From positions 1-63,670 of the IMG/VR virus record IMGVR_UViG_3300046542_000142: 63,670 nt of DNA, one strand, 5' to 3'. This DNA comes from a virus. Shown one piece after another: positions 24,894 through 33,786 of the stretch. Both the position numbers and the translations under genes were made by a program. Within the stretch, counting starts at the first letter, position 1; each line of letters begins with the position of its first letter. The notes below the pieces were generated by a model. That model was given only the letters and a program-made list of their open reading frames with translations, was not told the origin of the DNA and did not search any database.

Positions 24894-25736
24894 TTATTGC
24901 TCCAGTAACTTCGGATCGCGTATCGGTGTTATTACGTGGCGACAATTCGGATGAAAAATCTCGTTACGCGGAAGATCGCCGAAATACCGGTAATCCCCCA
25001 GAGCGTCCGGCGTCAGCTTAACGATCATGCCTTCGTAGCCGCGACACTTATCAATCGCGTTATGCCGGGATATCACTCCGTAGTAAGCTCCGCGACCGAC
25101 CGCTTCATTTACGGCCGCCTCACGGTGCGTTGACGCCATCTTAGTGCGCGTAACCATCTTGACGTACACTTCCGGCTGCCACCGGCGGCCCGCTGCGTCA
25201 ATGATACCGGTGTTAACCGCATTACCTAACGTGCCTTTCATCCGCTGCAGGATGTCGGCGTTAAGCGTTCGATTCCCGTTAATCCCCCGCGTAAGGTTCG
25301 CGCGCATGGAATCGGCGGTAGCCTGGCGGACGGCCAATTTAACGCGGCGGTCAACGTTTTGCGTAACCGCGAGCAAGTCCGCCTGTGTATCCGCGACTGC
25401 CGACGCTACAAACTCGCGGTTAATCCGGTTAAACTTAACGATCTTCTCCGCATCCTCAAGCGTAGACGCAGCGCCGAGGCTGACGATGGACCGCGCGATT
25501 CCGTCCGTGGCGGCCTTCGGTACGTAGCGCTCGACCCACGCGGCCGACTCCGTATTGAGTCCACGCAAAATATCCGCAACCTCGGCGAGCGTAGCTTTCG
25601 CATTCGCGCGTGACATTGCGGTTAAGTCTAAACGTGAGAGTTCCGCGCTAATCGAGAGCAGCGCGTTCTTGTATGCGCGGACGAGCAGCGCAATTTCGTA
25701 ATCATACGTCGGGTCCGGGATAACAGGCGCAGCCAT
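24894..25736 (-). CDS. Minor capsid / head morphogenesis protein (MuF-like)
   Basis: A 280-residue protein. The N-terminal helical part precedes a MuF-type domain with YVKMVTRTKMASTHREAAVN, ISRHNAIDKCRGYEGMIVKL and the terminal IFHPNCRHVITPI block (C...H..C.H). MuF-like proteins sit inside the head near the portal and help assembly. Its ATG overlaps the portal stop. Confidence 0.86.
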   Translation of the reverse strand: MAAPVIPDPTYDYEIALLVRAYKNALLSISAELSRLDLTAMSRANAKATLAEVADILRGLNTESAAWVERYVPKAATDGIARSIVSLGAASTLEDAEKIVKFNRINREFVASAVADTQADLLAVTQNVDRRVKLAVRQATADSMRANLTRGINGNRTLNADILQRMKGTLGNAVNTGIIDAAGRRWQPEVYVKMVTRTKMASTHREAAVNEAVGRGAYYGVISRHNAIDKCRGYEGMIVKLTPDALGDYRYFGDLPRNEIFHPNCRHVITPIRDPKLLEQ

Positions 25737-27319
25737 TACGCAGACGCCCCGTTAAATACCGTAGCGTCCACCGTTCCCAATGTGCGCGCTTCGTCCTCGT
25801 CAATCCGCGTGATCATTTCGGAGGCAGTCGCATCATCTACGCCGTCGAGCGTTTTAACAGCGTCGTGTACGGATATCGTCGCCTTACCGCCCGTACGAAT
25901 CTGCGCCACTTCTGCGGCTTCTTTTTCGTCGATCGGAACGCCATCACGCCAATTGATACGCGGATATACCGGCGTATACTTTTCGAAGTCGCTGATGCCA
26001 GCGTTAACGTAATTCTCGATCTGCATCGCGGTCCATATTGCGTCACGTAAAGCGCGGTCAACGTGCGCGCGGATACGGTTGACTTTGGCGAGAATCGGCA
26101 TGAACCGCGCTTTGATTGCGCCGCTATCTGTATGTGACGTGCCGGTTCCGCCTTTATCCGAAGCGAGCGTCGTACCGAATAGCCACTGCGGCGTTTCCGA
26201 CATTTGATATACGAGGCCGAGTAGCACATCGAGCTCCGTAAATGCCGAGCTTAACTGGCCTTCCCACGTCATATATCCGGGCTCGTGATCGTCCTTGCTT
26301 ACCGGGATATAGCGGCCGCCGCTGCGTAGAGTGTTCGCGGTACCTTCGTCGTCTCCGATATCTTCCGGGCCGTACATCCATGGGTCGCTATGTTTCCAGA
26401 GGATATAATCGATCTGCGCTAAGCGCTCGTTAATCGCGCTCAATACGCTTTCCAGCTTTTCAACGCCGTTAATACCTTCCCAGCGGTCGTCTACGCTTTT
26501 GTACGGGATGTGATGAACGAGTAACTGGTCGGTTCCGGTCGCTTCCACGTCTTCCGCCAGGCCCGTCGCTATCTTCTCGCCGATGTGATACGTTGAAATC
26601 GGTACGCCCCACTCGCCATTTATGCCGGCTTCCGTTAGCTTATAGCGTTCATGTACGATGTAGCCGGGAACGTGGCGCTCAACTACGAGGTAAGGTACGT
26701 ATGATTCCGCCTGACCCGTTATCCAGCGGACAACTTTTCCGCCGGGTTCTTCGACCCAATCAATCCACGCGATGGATATCGCTTTGAACTTCTTACGCGA
26801 GCCCGTTGATAACTCCGGAAATACGATGTCTGCGCGGACGGATTCGATGATCGGTTCCAGCGCGGGCTTCGGCGGAGTCAGACCGTATTCTGCCGCAAGT
26901 AACTCCGTTTCGCTGACGTCGGCTCGCGGACCGTAGCGGACTTTAATAAACGAGTCGCCGCGATAGCCTGCGCCTATTACCATTTCGTGGACCATCTGCG
27001 TAAGATCGTTCTCTTCAACGATCGAGTCTAAGCGTTCCTGCTCGCGGCTGCCTGCGCCAGTTCCCGCTTCGTATGTCGGCGGTTCGCCCGTTAGTAAGTC
27101 CGCCGGCTTCGTGAGCAATATGTCCATGAGGTTAACCGCGATGAATAGCGTCTTAAGCTGCGCAGCGTGCGGCGTATCCTTGAGAAGTGACGATGCGCGG
27201 TCATATATCTCCGGATGGCGACCGTCGAATATCGTGCGCCCACGTTTATAGCAGGCTAGGCGCGGTATATGTGATGGCGGCGGATAGATAGCGCCCGTTT
27301 CGAATAATTTCGTGGTCAT
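25736..27319 (-). CDS. Portal protein
   Basis: A 527-residue portal of the SPP1 gp6/phage portal type. It contains FIAVNLMDILLTKPADLLTG, VIGAGYRGDSFIKVRYG, FKAISIAWIDWVEEPGG, a helical stem region and the DALRDAIWTAMQIENYVN-like C-terminal segment. Twelve copies form the DNA channel at one vertex. It lies between terL and the MuF gene, as usual. GGGGG precedes ATG 27319. Confidence 0.9.
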   Translation of the reverse strand: MTTKLFETGAIYPPPSHIPRLACYKRGRTIFDGRHPEIYDRASSLLKDTPHAAQLKTLFIAVNLMDILLTKPADLLTGEPPTYEAGTGAGSREQERLDSIVEENDLTQMVHEMVIGAGYRGDSFIKVRYGPRADVSETELLAAEYGLTPPKPALEPIIESVRADIVFPELSTGSRKKFKAISIAWIDWVEEPGGKVVRWITGQAESYVPYLVVERHVPGYIVHERYKLTEAGINGEWGVPISTYHIGEKIATGLAEDVEATGTDQLLVHHIPYKSVDDRWEGINGVEKLESVLSAINERLAQIDYILWKHSDPWMYGPEDIGDDEGTANTLRSGGRYIPVSKDDHEPGYMTWEGQLSSAFTELDVLLGLVYQMSETPQWLFGTTLASDKGGTGTSHTDSGAIKARFMPILAKVNRIRAHVDRALRDAIWTAMQIENYVNAGISDFEKYTPVYPRINWRDGVPIDEKEAAEVAQIRTGGKATISVHDAVKTLDGVDDATASEMITRIDEDEARTLGTVDATVFNGASA

Positions 27320-27337
27320 CTGCGTCCCCCTTTTCGT

Positions 27338-29095
27338 TTACATTCCTGCGGGTTTATTGCGTACACGGCGTTTAGCTTTCGCGACGTTCTCGACCGCCAT
27401 CGACAGCGCATCCGCCGAGTCAACGTAGTCGCCGCGTGGAAATTGCGCCAATTGGTCGAGAAGCATTGTGTGGCCTGCATTGAGAATGAGCGTTTTATTA
27501 TGGAACAACGGTTCGAGCGCCTCGATACGTTCGTCCTTACCGGACTTGTGCGCCTTAACATCGTTCAGCCGCGTTTTAGACAACCCTTCGATACGCAAGC
27601 GCTCCTGTAGCTGCCGATAAAATTCGTGCTGCGCATTAATCGTCTCAACGCTGAAAACGTGATGCTTGTACGTTTTAATCCGCTCGACAATCACGTCGAG
27701 TATCTTGTGCGGCTGCTCTTTCGTGGCGTATTCGTCAAGTATGAAGACATATCCGGTCTTATCGTGGCGGCCAACGGTCAGGACGGCGTTATAACAGGAT
27801 CGCGCGTTCTTACCCTGCGCAATATCCCACGCGCCGCTTATCGTCAGCTCCGACATAGGTATCCGCAAGTCTTCGTAACGGATAAAGCGTCGGCCATTAT
27901 CGTACTCATAGCGGTAATAACCGTAAGTGTCCGGGAAGAAGAATTGCTCGTCTTCGCTAAACGCTAGATTCCGGAACTCCGAGTTATATGCGCGTGTTCC
28001 CATGTTCACCTTTTCGTGCATAAGCGCGCGGTACGTCCAGCGCCACGGCCACGCCAAAATAACGCCGGCTTCGAGTTCGGCGCGATGTTCGTTATAAAAA
28101 TCGTCGGCGTCCGTAGACTCATCGTCAGATCGCGCATATATCTCGCAGTAGCGCTCCCATAGTTGCGGATTATCCGGCTCACTTACTACCGCGCCATGAA
28201 ACGAGGATTCGAAGTCCTTACGTTTGAGTACATGATTCAAAAGGCCGGTGGCGCTAACCATCGTACCGACGAGTATAATCGCAGTTGACTTCGATCCGAT
28301 CGGGACGACAACGGAGTTAAACCAGTGTACGAGCTTCTCGCGCGCTTCCTTCGTGCCTTCGTTGTTGATAGACGACGGATCATCGACGATAACAAGGTCC
28401 GGACGCTTTGAACCGTGGCGCATACCACGTAGCTGCTTACCCGATGATGACGCCTCGATGCGCGTGCCGGACGTTGTGATAAACGCCTCTTCGTTGTCCT
28501 TCTCGTTTTGGTTATTGCGCTCATGCAAAAGGGGACCGAAGTCCGCGCGTAGCTTCTCGTTAAATTTGAGCTGCTTGTTAATCCAGCCAATCAGCTTTTT
28601 CGATAGCGTGTCTGTCTCCGATATTTCCAAGATATAGCGCCGCTTTCGATACGCCGTTTGGTGCAACGGGAAGCTATTCGAGAACATACCGGATTTCGAG
28701 TGCCCACGCGCAGCCGCTATCGCAAGCCGAGCGCTTCTCTCAACGTGGTCAACGTGATTGCATAACTTAAAAAACTCCGCATGGATCGGCGCTATTTGTT
28801 CTAGCGGATCGTGCGGAGTTCCATCGTCGGCGTTCGCTATGATATTGTCTTCGTTGTCCGGATTGCCGGCGTCGGAGAGATATTCGTACGTAAAATATGC
28901 AACGTCATCCTCGGCGCGGTCGATCCGTTTGAGCCGTTTTAGTTCCGCAATGTCGGCGCGTAGTGATTCTTCGTGATACGTCGTCGCGCGGCCAGTCCGT
29001 ACAAGCTCGCGCAGTTTAACCGCCCGTTCGCCTACGAGTTTGATGCGCTCAGCACGCGCAGATTTATCGAGCCAAGCTTCGTTTACCCATGCGAT
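27338..29095 (-). CDS. terL: Terminase large subunit (apparent ATC start)
   Basis: About 585 residues if initiated at ATC 29095. A Walker A-like AAARGHSKSG lies at about 126-135, Walker B LVIVDDP near 235, and the nuclease acids are in GAWDIAQGK (about 424), FSVETINAQ and DSADALSMA. The frame is bounded upstream by the terS stop (TAA 29119-29117). No ATG, GTG or TTG occurs before ATG 28687, which would remove the Walker A motif. GGAGGGAGG ends 9 bases before ATC 29095, giving (M)AWVNEAWLDKSARAERIK. Non-canonical initiation is therefore likely; a sequencing error is the main alternative. It pumps DNA into the head and cuts it. Confidence 0.92.
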   Translation of the reverse strand: MAWVNEAWLDKSARAERIKLVGERAVKLRELVRTGRATTYHEESLRADIAELKRLKRIDRAEDDVAYFTYEYLSDAGNPDNEDNIIANADDGTPHDPLEQIAPIHAEFFKLCNHVDHVERSARLAIAAARGHSKSGMFSNSFPLHQTAYRKRRYILEISETDTLSKKLIGWINKQLKFNEKLRADFGPLLHERNNQNEKDNEEAFITTSGTRIEASSSGKQLRGMRHGSKRPDLVIVDDPSSINNEGTKEAREKLVHWFNSVVVPIGSKSTAIILVGTMVSATGLLNHVLKRKDFESSFHGAVVSEPDNPQLWERYCEIYARSDDESTDADDFYNEHRAELEAGVILAWPWRWTYRALMHEKVNMGTRAYNSEFRNLAFSEDEQFFFPDTYGYYRYEYDNGRRFIRYEDLRIPMSELTISGAWDIAQGKNARSCYNAVLTVGRHDKTGYVFILDEYATKEQPHKILDVIVERIKTYKHHVFSVETINAQHEFYRQLQERLRIEGLSKTRLNDVKAHKSGKDERIEALEPLFHNKTLILNAGHTMLLDQLAQFPRGDYVDSADALSMAVENVAKAKRRVRNKPAGM

Positions 29096-29116
29096 GCGAA
29101 CGCACCTCCCTCCGTT

Positions 29117-29554
29117 TTAGTCCGTACCGTCCGCTAACAGTCCGTCTAATTCGTCGAGATCAGCCGCGAGTTCTTCGTTACTCCGCGCTGATCCCGCGTC
29201 CTTCGTTTCAACCGCTACTTGCTGCGTAATTAAGCCGAAGCGCCGGAAGAACAAGTCGATCGCCTTAATGCTCGGCTGGCTGCCGTCAATCGCGCGCATT
29301 AGCTGGCGGTATACCTTCGCACGGTCAGCGGACAAAAAGTCATCCGCGAGATAATTTACGTAATCGATAAAGGCGCGCTTTTGCGTACGCCATTGATGCA
29401 GCGTTTTGCGTGACACGCCGATTTCCTCCGCGATGGCATCGAACGTTAGGCGGTCTTCTTCCGCTGCAAATTCGCGTTCTACGCACATGAGCGCAGCTTT
29501 CTGCTGGCGTCCGTCAAGCTGCGATTCTAGCGCGGCCTTGCGTTTGTCTGACAC
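29117..29554 (-). CDS. terS: Terminase small subunit
   Basis: A 145-residue DNA-recognition subunit. A helix-turn-helix, LTFDAIAEEIGVSRKTLHQW (about residues 37-56), is followed by a helical oligomerisation region and an acidic C-terminus (EELAADLDELDGLLADGTD) that would contact the large subunit. It starts at GTG with GGAGGAGG upstream. Upstream lies the inverted-repeat element copy B. Confidence 0.87.
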   Translation of the reverse strand: MSDKRKAALESQLDGRQQKAALMCVEREFAAEEDRLTFDAIAEEIGVSRKTLHQWRTQKRAFIDYVNYLADDFLSADRAKVYRQLMRAIDGSQPSIKAIDLFFRRFGLITQQVAVETKDAGSARSNEELAADLDELDGLLADGTD

Positions 29555-29576
29555 TGCGTTTCCTCCTCCGTATTTT

Positions 29577-29672
29577 AACGTGATATTTACGTTGAATTAG
29601 CGCTCGAATGTCCGGACCATACGAATACCCTCCTAAGGGCTTACGCAGGCTAATTCAACGGTGATTTAACGT
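29577..29672. repeat. Inverted-repeat element, copy B (leader of terS)
   Basis: Arms ACGTTGAATTAGC (29590-29601) and GCTAATTCAACGGTGATT (29649-29666) flank GTCCGGAC and a CCCT-CCTA-AGGG hairpin. The outer arms closely match copy A at 1731-1820. On the minus strand it lies between the HNH gene and terS and contains a 7-codon frame with its own ribosome binding site. Confidence 0.7.
29597..29620 (-). CDS. Possible 7-residue leader peptide
   Basis: On the minus strand AGGAGGG lies 7 bases before ATG GTC CGG ACA TTC GAG CGC TAA (MVRTFER). It overlaps one arm of the inverted repeat upstream of terS, so its translation would disturb the hairpin. Such leaders can attenuate downstream genes. Too short to judge by coding statistics. 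Confidence 0.3.
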   Translation of the reverse strand: MVRTFER

Positions 29673-29685
29673 GATTACTACGTTC

Positions 29686-30357
29686 TTATGCGGCTATTAA
29701 CGTTAGGCCCGCGATTTCATCCGCTAATAGCGCGGTTAGGCGGTCCCGCTCACGCTGCATAGCGCGTTCGAATGCGTTAGATTGATCGAGTAAGCGCAGG
29801 ACCGTTTCATGCGTCAGGCCCGAACGCTCAACCATGCCGGTGATGACCGCGTCGAAACGTTCTTGCGTAAATTCTGGCGTGCGGCTGCGGAAATCGAGGA
29901 GGGACGCGGAACCTTTTGACGTGTTACAACCGTTGCAAACCTTCGTAAGATTCCAGCACGTATTGTATCCGCCTTGAATCATCGGTATAATATGATCTAC
30001 GTGAACCATCCGCTTGCCTGGCGTCGGTCCGTGGTCGCTACCGCAATAAGCGCAAACATTCGGAGTATTATGGATATCCAGCGCATCCTCTACGGTTAAG
30101 TCCGAAGGCACTCCGGCCAGACCTGCGTAGTAGCGTGACGTAGAGTAGAACGACATATGCGGATTGTCCCGCCGGTACTGGCGTGTACGCTCGTTCTGCG
30201 CCTCCGGGTCCTTTGCGCGGTACTTACGGCTGGCTGCACGCCTTGACTCTACGCTACTAGCTGCGTTCCGGCACCGATTACACTTGTGTAAGTTATTAGT
30301 AAAGCGTGCTTCTGGCGCTGATTGACCGCATGAGACGCAGACCTTTACGTCGCTCAT
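29686..30357 (-). CDS. HNH endonuclease
   Basis: A 223-residue protein. An N-terminal zinc unit (CVSCGQSAPEARF; CNRCRNAASS) is followed by a basic linker and an HNH domain at about 120-165 (CAYCGSDHGPTPGKRMVHVD; HIIPMIQGGYNTCWNLTKVC; NGCNTSKGS). All HNH positions are present. It may be a free-standing homing endonuclease or the HNH protein that assists packaging, since it lies directly upstream of terS. Start ATG 30357 has GGGAGG upstream. Confidence 0.88.
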   Translation of the reverse strand: MSDVKVCVSCGQSAPEARFTNNLHKCNRCRNAASSVESRRAASRKYRAKDPEAQNERTRQYRRDNPHMSFYSTSRYYAGLAGVPSDLTVEDALDIHNTPNVCAYCGSDHGPTPGKRMVHVDHIIPMIQGGYNTCWNLTKVCNGCNTSKGSASLLDFRSRTPEFTQERFDAVITGMVERSGLTHETVLRLLDQSNAFERAMQRERDRLTALLADEIAGLTLIAA

Positions 30358-31077
30358 CCGAATACCTCCCGAGGTTAAATTTTTGTGAGCAAATTCCGTA
30401 CAGCAAACGTGACTTAGTCCTTTACCGCGCTTGGGGGTCACAGCATTACCGCGTTAATACTTTAACGTAGTACAGCGTTACTCCGTCAACAACCACACAA
30501 AATACGCATTTGGCGGTCAACTACGAGACCTTGACACCCACGCTAAACCCGCGCCCAGCCTACGTTTACCTTTCGTAAGTAACTACGCTTCCCTACGCGT
30601 TTGCACTATTCCGCATATCCTGACGCGTTTACATACGTTATTTTCACGTTACTTTACCGTAGTACAGCGTTAATACTGCGCTAACCCCGTGAGTTTGTGG
30701 AGGGCTTCCGGCCTGCCCCGCCCTGCAACCGTATTGTCGCGGATCGCTCGGACGTTAATCGGTCACTCAGCGTTGCCCCCTGCGCAGCCTATACGCTATT
30801 CGCCGCTTCTCCCGTTACCACACGTAACCCTTACGCTCGATCCCGTTCAATCGCGTTCCTTCTAATAATACGTAACAGCACGTAGGTATAAACGCTATCC
30901 TTAATGACACGTTACATGTGCGCTATCTCAGCGTGTGTGAGCGCTTATGTACGTTACCCTAACGTTTATACCTCCACGCTATTAGAGCGCCTGTATGACG
31001 CTAATACTACGTTGATCCAACGCATGTAAAGAACGCTATTCCCACGCCCGGGCAGAGCGTAAGAACAGCGCTGTCTA
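30358..31077. other. Long non-coding gap with direct repeats
   Basis: About 720 bases with no gene-like frame. A 22-base direct repeat (one mismatch; core CGTAGTACAGCGTTA) occurs at 30459-30480 and 30651-30672. Words ACGCTATT and ACGTTA recur many times, for example near 30791, 30976 and 31033. On the minus strand TTGACG at about 30489 lies ahead of the TAAAGT end of the first repeat (19-base spacing). It could hold promoters for the packaging/structural operon or part of an origin. Confidence 0.5.
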
Positions 31078-31260
31078 TTACGTCCGCTTACGTACATTAC
31101 CGTAGTTATCGTACGATATAGATAAGCGCCAGATATTCGCGTCCCAACCTAGCGGAGTCTTACGCCAGAATATCGTCTTAAAGTCTACGCGATCCCATCC
31201 GCTTCCGTATACGAACGATAACGACTTCGATCTCATTGCGCTTCCCCAATTAACGCTCAT
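31078..31260 (-). CDS. Hypothetical small protein (60 aa)
   Basis: A 60-residue basic, aromatic-rich protein (MSVNWGSAMRSKSLSFVYGS). ATG 31260 is preceded by GGAGGG. It is followed by the long non-coding gap. Family unknown. Confidence 0.55.
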   Translation of the reverse strand: MSVNWGSAMRSKSLSFVYGSGWDRVDFKTIFWRKTPLGWDANIWRLSISYDNYGNVRKRT

Positions 31261-31279
31261 ATAACGTTATCCCTCCGTT

Positions 31280-31474
31280 TCATACCCATCCGCCGAATCC
31301 GTTTCTTAACGCGTATATGAACGCCCAATATAACGCAGGCGTAACGCATATTAACGTTAAACATCCGTAATCTATGCGCTGCTTATGTCGGAATCTAAAG
31401 CGTAAGTCAGCGTATAAACCCGCTATAGCTAACGTAATATGAACGATACTTAACGCTATCCGTACGGTTACCAT
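31280..31474 (-). CDS. Small two-helix membrane protein (64 aa)
   Basis: MVTVRIALSIVHITLAIAGL forms one hydrophobic helix; CLTLICVTPALYWAFIYAL forms a second. ATG 31474 is chosen because GGAGG lies 8 bases upstream. Function unknown; possibly an early membrane-active protein. Confidence 0.6.
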   Translation of the reverse strand: MVTVRIALSIVHITLAIAGLYADLRFRFRHKQRIDYGCLTLICVTPALYWAFIYALRNGFGGWV

Positions 31475-31914
31475 CGTTACACCTCCGCTCAACTGCGTAG
31501 TTACTGTACGTTCGCTAACGTAAGTGCTACCGCTTAAAGATCGGCGCTATTCTTTGGCTTTGCCTACATGAGATACTTCTGTGATTATGCTGCATGTATC
31601 TATCCGACAAAGGTTTGAGTATTAAGTGCCTCCGCGTCACTGTGTTCCTTGGCCTTGCCGCTGTCGCGTCTTCGGAACATGTTATTCAACTGCGCTCAAG
31701 CTTTTACCAAAGACCAGCGCGGTTAGATAATAGTTACACAAGGTGCGGTTTTAGCCGCAGTGTCGGACGTTAGTCCGGTTGTCTAAAGACTAAGAAGTAA
31801 TTTGACCCCTTAAACGGCGCAAACCCGCGCGGCTCTAAGGCGGAAGCCACTTTTTACGTGTTCACGTTTTTACCGATAAGAGGCCGTATTTGTTCACGTT
31901 TTTACCGATAAGGC
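31475..31914. other. Structured non-coding region and iterons (possible origin)
   Basis: No gene. Successive stem-loops can form: AGATAC/GTATCT (31571-31602), TGTTCC/GGAACA (31642-31679), TGCGG/CCGCA (31744-31759) and CGGAC/GTCCG (31764-31777). To the right, a 21-base direct repeat (GTTCACGTTT...ACCGATAAG) occurs twice with a period of 31 bases. This sits beside the RepL-like gene, as expected for a replication origin; a structured RNA is the other reading. Confidence 0.5.
31860..31911. repeat. Two 21-base direct repeats (iterons)
   Basis: Identical copies, GTTCACGTTT...ACCGATAAG, at about 31860-31880 and 31891-31911, spaced 31 bases (about three helical turns), immediately after the stop of the RepL-like gene. 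Good candidates for initiator or regulator binding. Confidence 0.75.
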
Positions 31915-32727
31915 TTACGCCGACCTCTTCGCGAAGTTATTCCGGATGGAAAACATCTCCCGTAGCGTCGCGTCCGGCTGCCCGCTTTTGCGGTAAAATA
32001 CGAATGGATTGATTTTGTAATAGCGCGATGTTCCGTAAATTACTTCCGCGAATACGTACTGATCGCCAAAGCGCAGGTTACGCAGTTTCGTATAAACGGA
32101 CTTTTCGGTTACGCCCGTCAGCCTGGCGATATCCTCTTTCGTAAGCGGCAGCGTATTCTCGACGTCACGTTCATACGGATTAGCGCAGATCGTATTCGTT
32201 TCGAGGTGAACGTGGCGTAGCAGCTTATACACGAATCCGAGGTCTTTCGCGTTAACCTCCGAATATAGCGCCTTTACCTTCGCAACGAACGTCTTGATGA
32301 CCGCTGTGTTATCGGACTTTCCTTGGAAGTGATAGCGCGGGTTCAGACGGTAAGTGTCCGCCTCTTCGGTGATTACGCCGGCTTCCGTCATCTCCTTAAG
32401 AAAGTGATGCGCGGTTGTTCGACCGACTCGCAACGTCCGCATAATGTCCTCGCGACTCATAGCGGTCTTATCCGGATTCTCAAGGATCGCGCTGTAGTTG
32501 ACGAAGCACTGTAAATAAAGAAGGTACCCGCAGTGTTTATCGGATACCCTTTCGATTACCTCGTCAATATTGCTCATCTGCGTTATCGTAAATTCGGGGC
32601 CACGCGTTAACTTTCGCGCACATGCCTCTGATTGACTTGCGGAAATAATCCGATCGCCATCCGCTAAAACTGCAGCACTGGTAATCTCGCCTGTCTCGGC
32701 GTCAATTAGCGTTCTAAACTCGGCCAT
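31915..32727 (-). CDS. Winged-helix DNA-binding protein, RepL-like
   Basis: A 270-residue protein. A winged helix lies at about residues 88-130 (MSREDIMRTLRVGRTTAHHF; LKEMTEAGVITEEADTYRLN), and a second HTH at about 195-225 (LPLTKEDIARLTGVTEKSVY). The arrangement, with a middle segment FVNYSAILENPDKTAMS and NP-containing wing, is like the RepL replication initiators of Gram-positive plasmids and phage regulators related to them. Iterons follow directly, supporting an initiator role. It could instead be a transcription regulator. Confidence 0.6.
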   Translation of the reverse strand: MAEFRTLIDAETGEITSAAVLADGDRIISASQSEACARKLTRGPEFTITQMSNIDEVIERVSDKHCGYLLYLQCFVNYSAILENPDKTAMSREDIMRTLRVGRTTAHHFLKEMTEAGVITEEADTYRLNPRYHFQGKSDNTAVIKTFVAKVKALYSEVNAKDLGFVYKLLRHVHLETNTICANPYERDVENTLPLTKEDIARLTGVTEKSVYTKLRNLRFGDQYVFAEVIYGTSRYYKINPFVFYRKSGQPDATLREMFSIRNNFAKRSA

Positions 32728-32915
32728 TACGCGGCACCTCCCGTCTTAGCTGCGTCATATGCGTCTAGGCTGCGTTTAACCGCGTCCGTCTTTTCGTACA
32801 GCCAAAAGCGTCCGCCAGTCTTTTCGTTGATGCCTACGCAGATATAGCGATGACCGGCAACGCGTAGAAACTGGAACATTGACGGCGAGTAGCAGTATAG
32901 GTATGCGTTATTCAT
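32727..32915 (-). CDS. Small protein, DUF5659-like
   Basis: A 62-residue protein, MNNAYLYCYSPSMFQFLRVA, ending in RFWLYEKTDAVKRSLDAYDA. The pattern YL.CYSP...FL...G..Y...G.N..T...FW.....D.....L..YD is that of the small DUF5659 phage family. ATG 32915 has GGAGG 6 bases upstream. It overlaps both the GIY-YIG gene and the RepL-like gene (TAATG). Confidence 0.75.
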   Translation of the reverse strand: MNNAYLYCYSPSMFQFLRVAGHRYICVGINEKTGGRFWLYEKTDAVKRSLDAYDAAKTGGAA

Positions 32916-33609
32916 TGGCGGCCTCCATTCGTTCAGTTCTGTGTGCCCACATCCAAGGTCTTGCGTCTCCGTGAATATCCGCGCGTAGTTGCGCAGCCCT
33001 CTTCCCCGCCTCAACCTTACCTACAGGTGATAGTTCTACGCTTGAAGCAAAGTCCCGAGCGCCTCGTCTGCGCAGTCTCGCACGTGTCATTAGTACTGAC
33101 TGTCTTCTGCGGAGTAATCTCGCGTGTTCGTCAAGGAGCTCTGCCTCCCGGAATAGCTTTGCAGGGTCGTCATCATCCTCAAAGTCATCGCTCAATCTCA
33201 AAGCTACGGATATCCCGTCAAGGTCTTCCCTAATGTCCCGAAGCGCTATGTCACACTCTGTTAAACGCTCGGAAGCATCTGCAATAAATGTTTCATGTGT
33301 GGCCTTATCTATATTGAGTGTCGGCTCTAATGTGTTAATTAAATGTGTCTCAAGCATATCAGCAGCAGCGGTGTCCACCGTGAAGTAAGTAGTGCAAAAG
33401 TAGGCATCATGCAAATCCACATGGCTCCCGAGCTGATGCTGACATAGTCTTCGCCATAGATTCTTAGATTTCCCTACGTAGAGGCAGTCTCCTTGAAAAC
33501 TCCTAAATACGTATACCCCTGGCTGACCGGTATGTAATGCCCTCTCTTTTCGCAAGTCACGCCACTTAAAATTGTGTTCGTCTGCGGTTAGCGAAAAATT
33601 AAACTGCAT
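32908..33609 (-). CDS. GIY-YIG homing endonuclease
   Basis: A 233-residue protein with GVYVFRSFQGDCLYVGKSKN at about residues 31-50 (GIY and YIG elements), then LWRRLCQHQLGSH and the catalytic Glu region (MLETHLINTLEPTLNID). The C-terminal half is charged and helical, probably for DNA binding. It is AT-richer than its neighbours and inserted ahead of a short conserved gene, consistent with a mobile endonuclease. GGAGG precedes ATG 33609. Confidence 0.88.
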   Translation of the reverse strand: MQFNFSLTADEHNFKWRDLRKERALHTGQPGVYVFRSFQGDCLYVGKSKNLWRRLCQHQLGSHVDLHDAYFCTTYFTVDTAAADMLETHLINTLEPTLNIDKATHETFIADASERLTECDIALRDIREDLDGISVALRLSDDFEDDDDPAKLFREAELLDEHARLLRRRQSVLMTRARLRRRGARDFASSVELSPVGKVEAGKRAAQLRADIHGDARPWMWAHRTERMEAANE

Positions 33610-33721
33610 GTTAACTCCTCCAGTAGCTTAGTTTTAGGACCTTGTGGGCCCTCTACCTTAATGGTCCGCAATCCCCACGTAATACAACCCGTAGCGCCCC
33701 GTCCGCACCGTTATTTACCGT

Positions 33722-33750
33722 TTTACAACCCCGCCGCTAACGTTTATAAT
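33722..33750 (+). promoter_or_regulatory. Near-consensus sigma-A promoter (rightward)
   Basis: TTTACA (33722-33727), a 17-base spacer and TATAAT (33745-33750). It is 37 bases ahead of the rightward gene at 33787. A leftward TTGTGG-N16-TATAAA pair overlaps it, so the two directions may compete. Confidence 0.85.
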
Positions 33751-33786
33751 ACGTACATACGTTCCCACAAACGGAGGCTCAACGCT

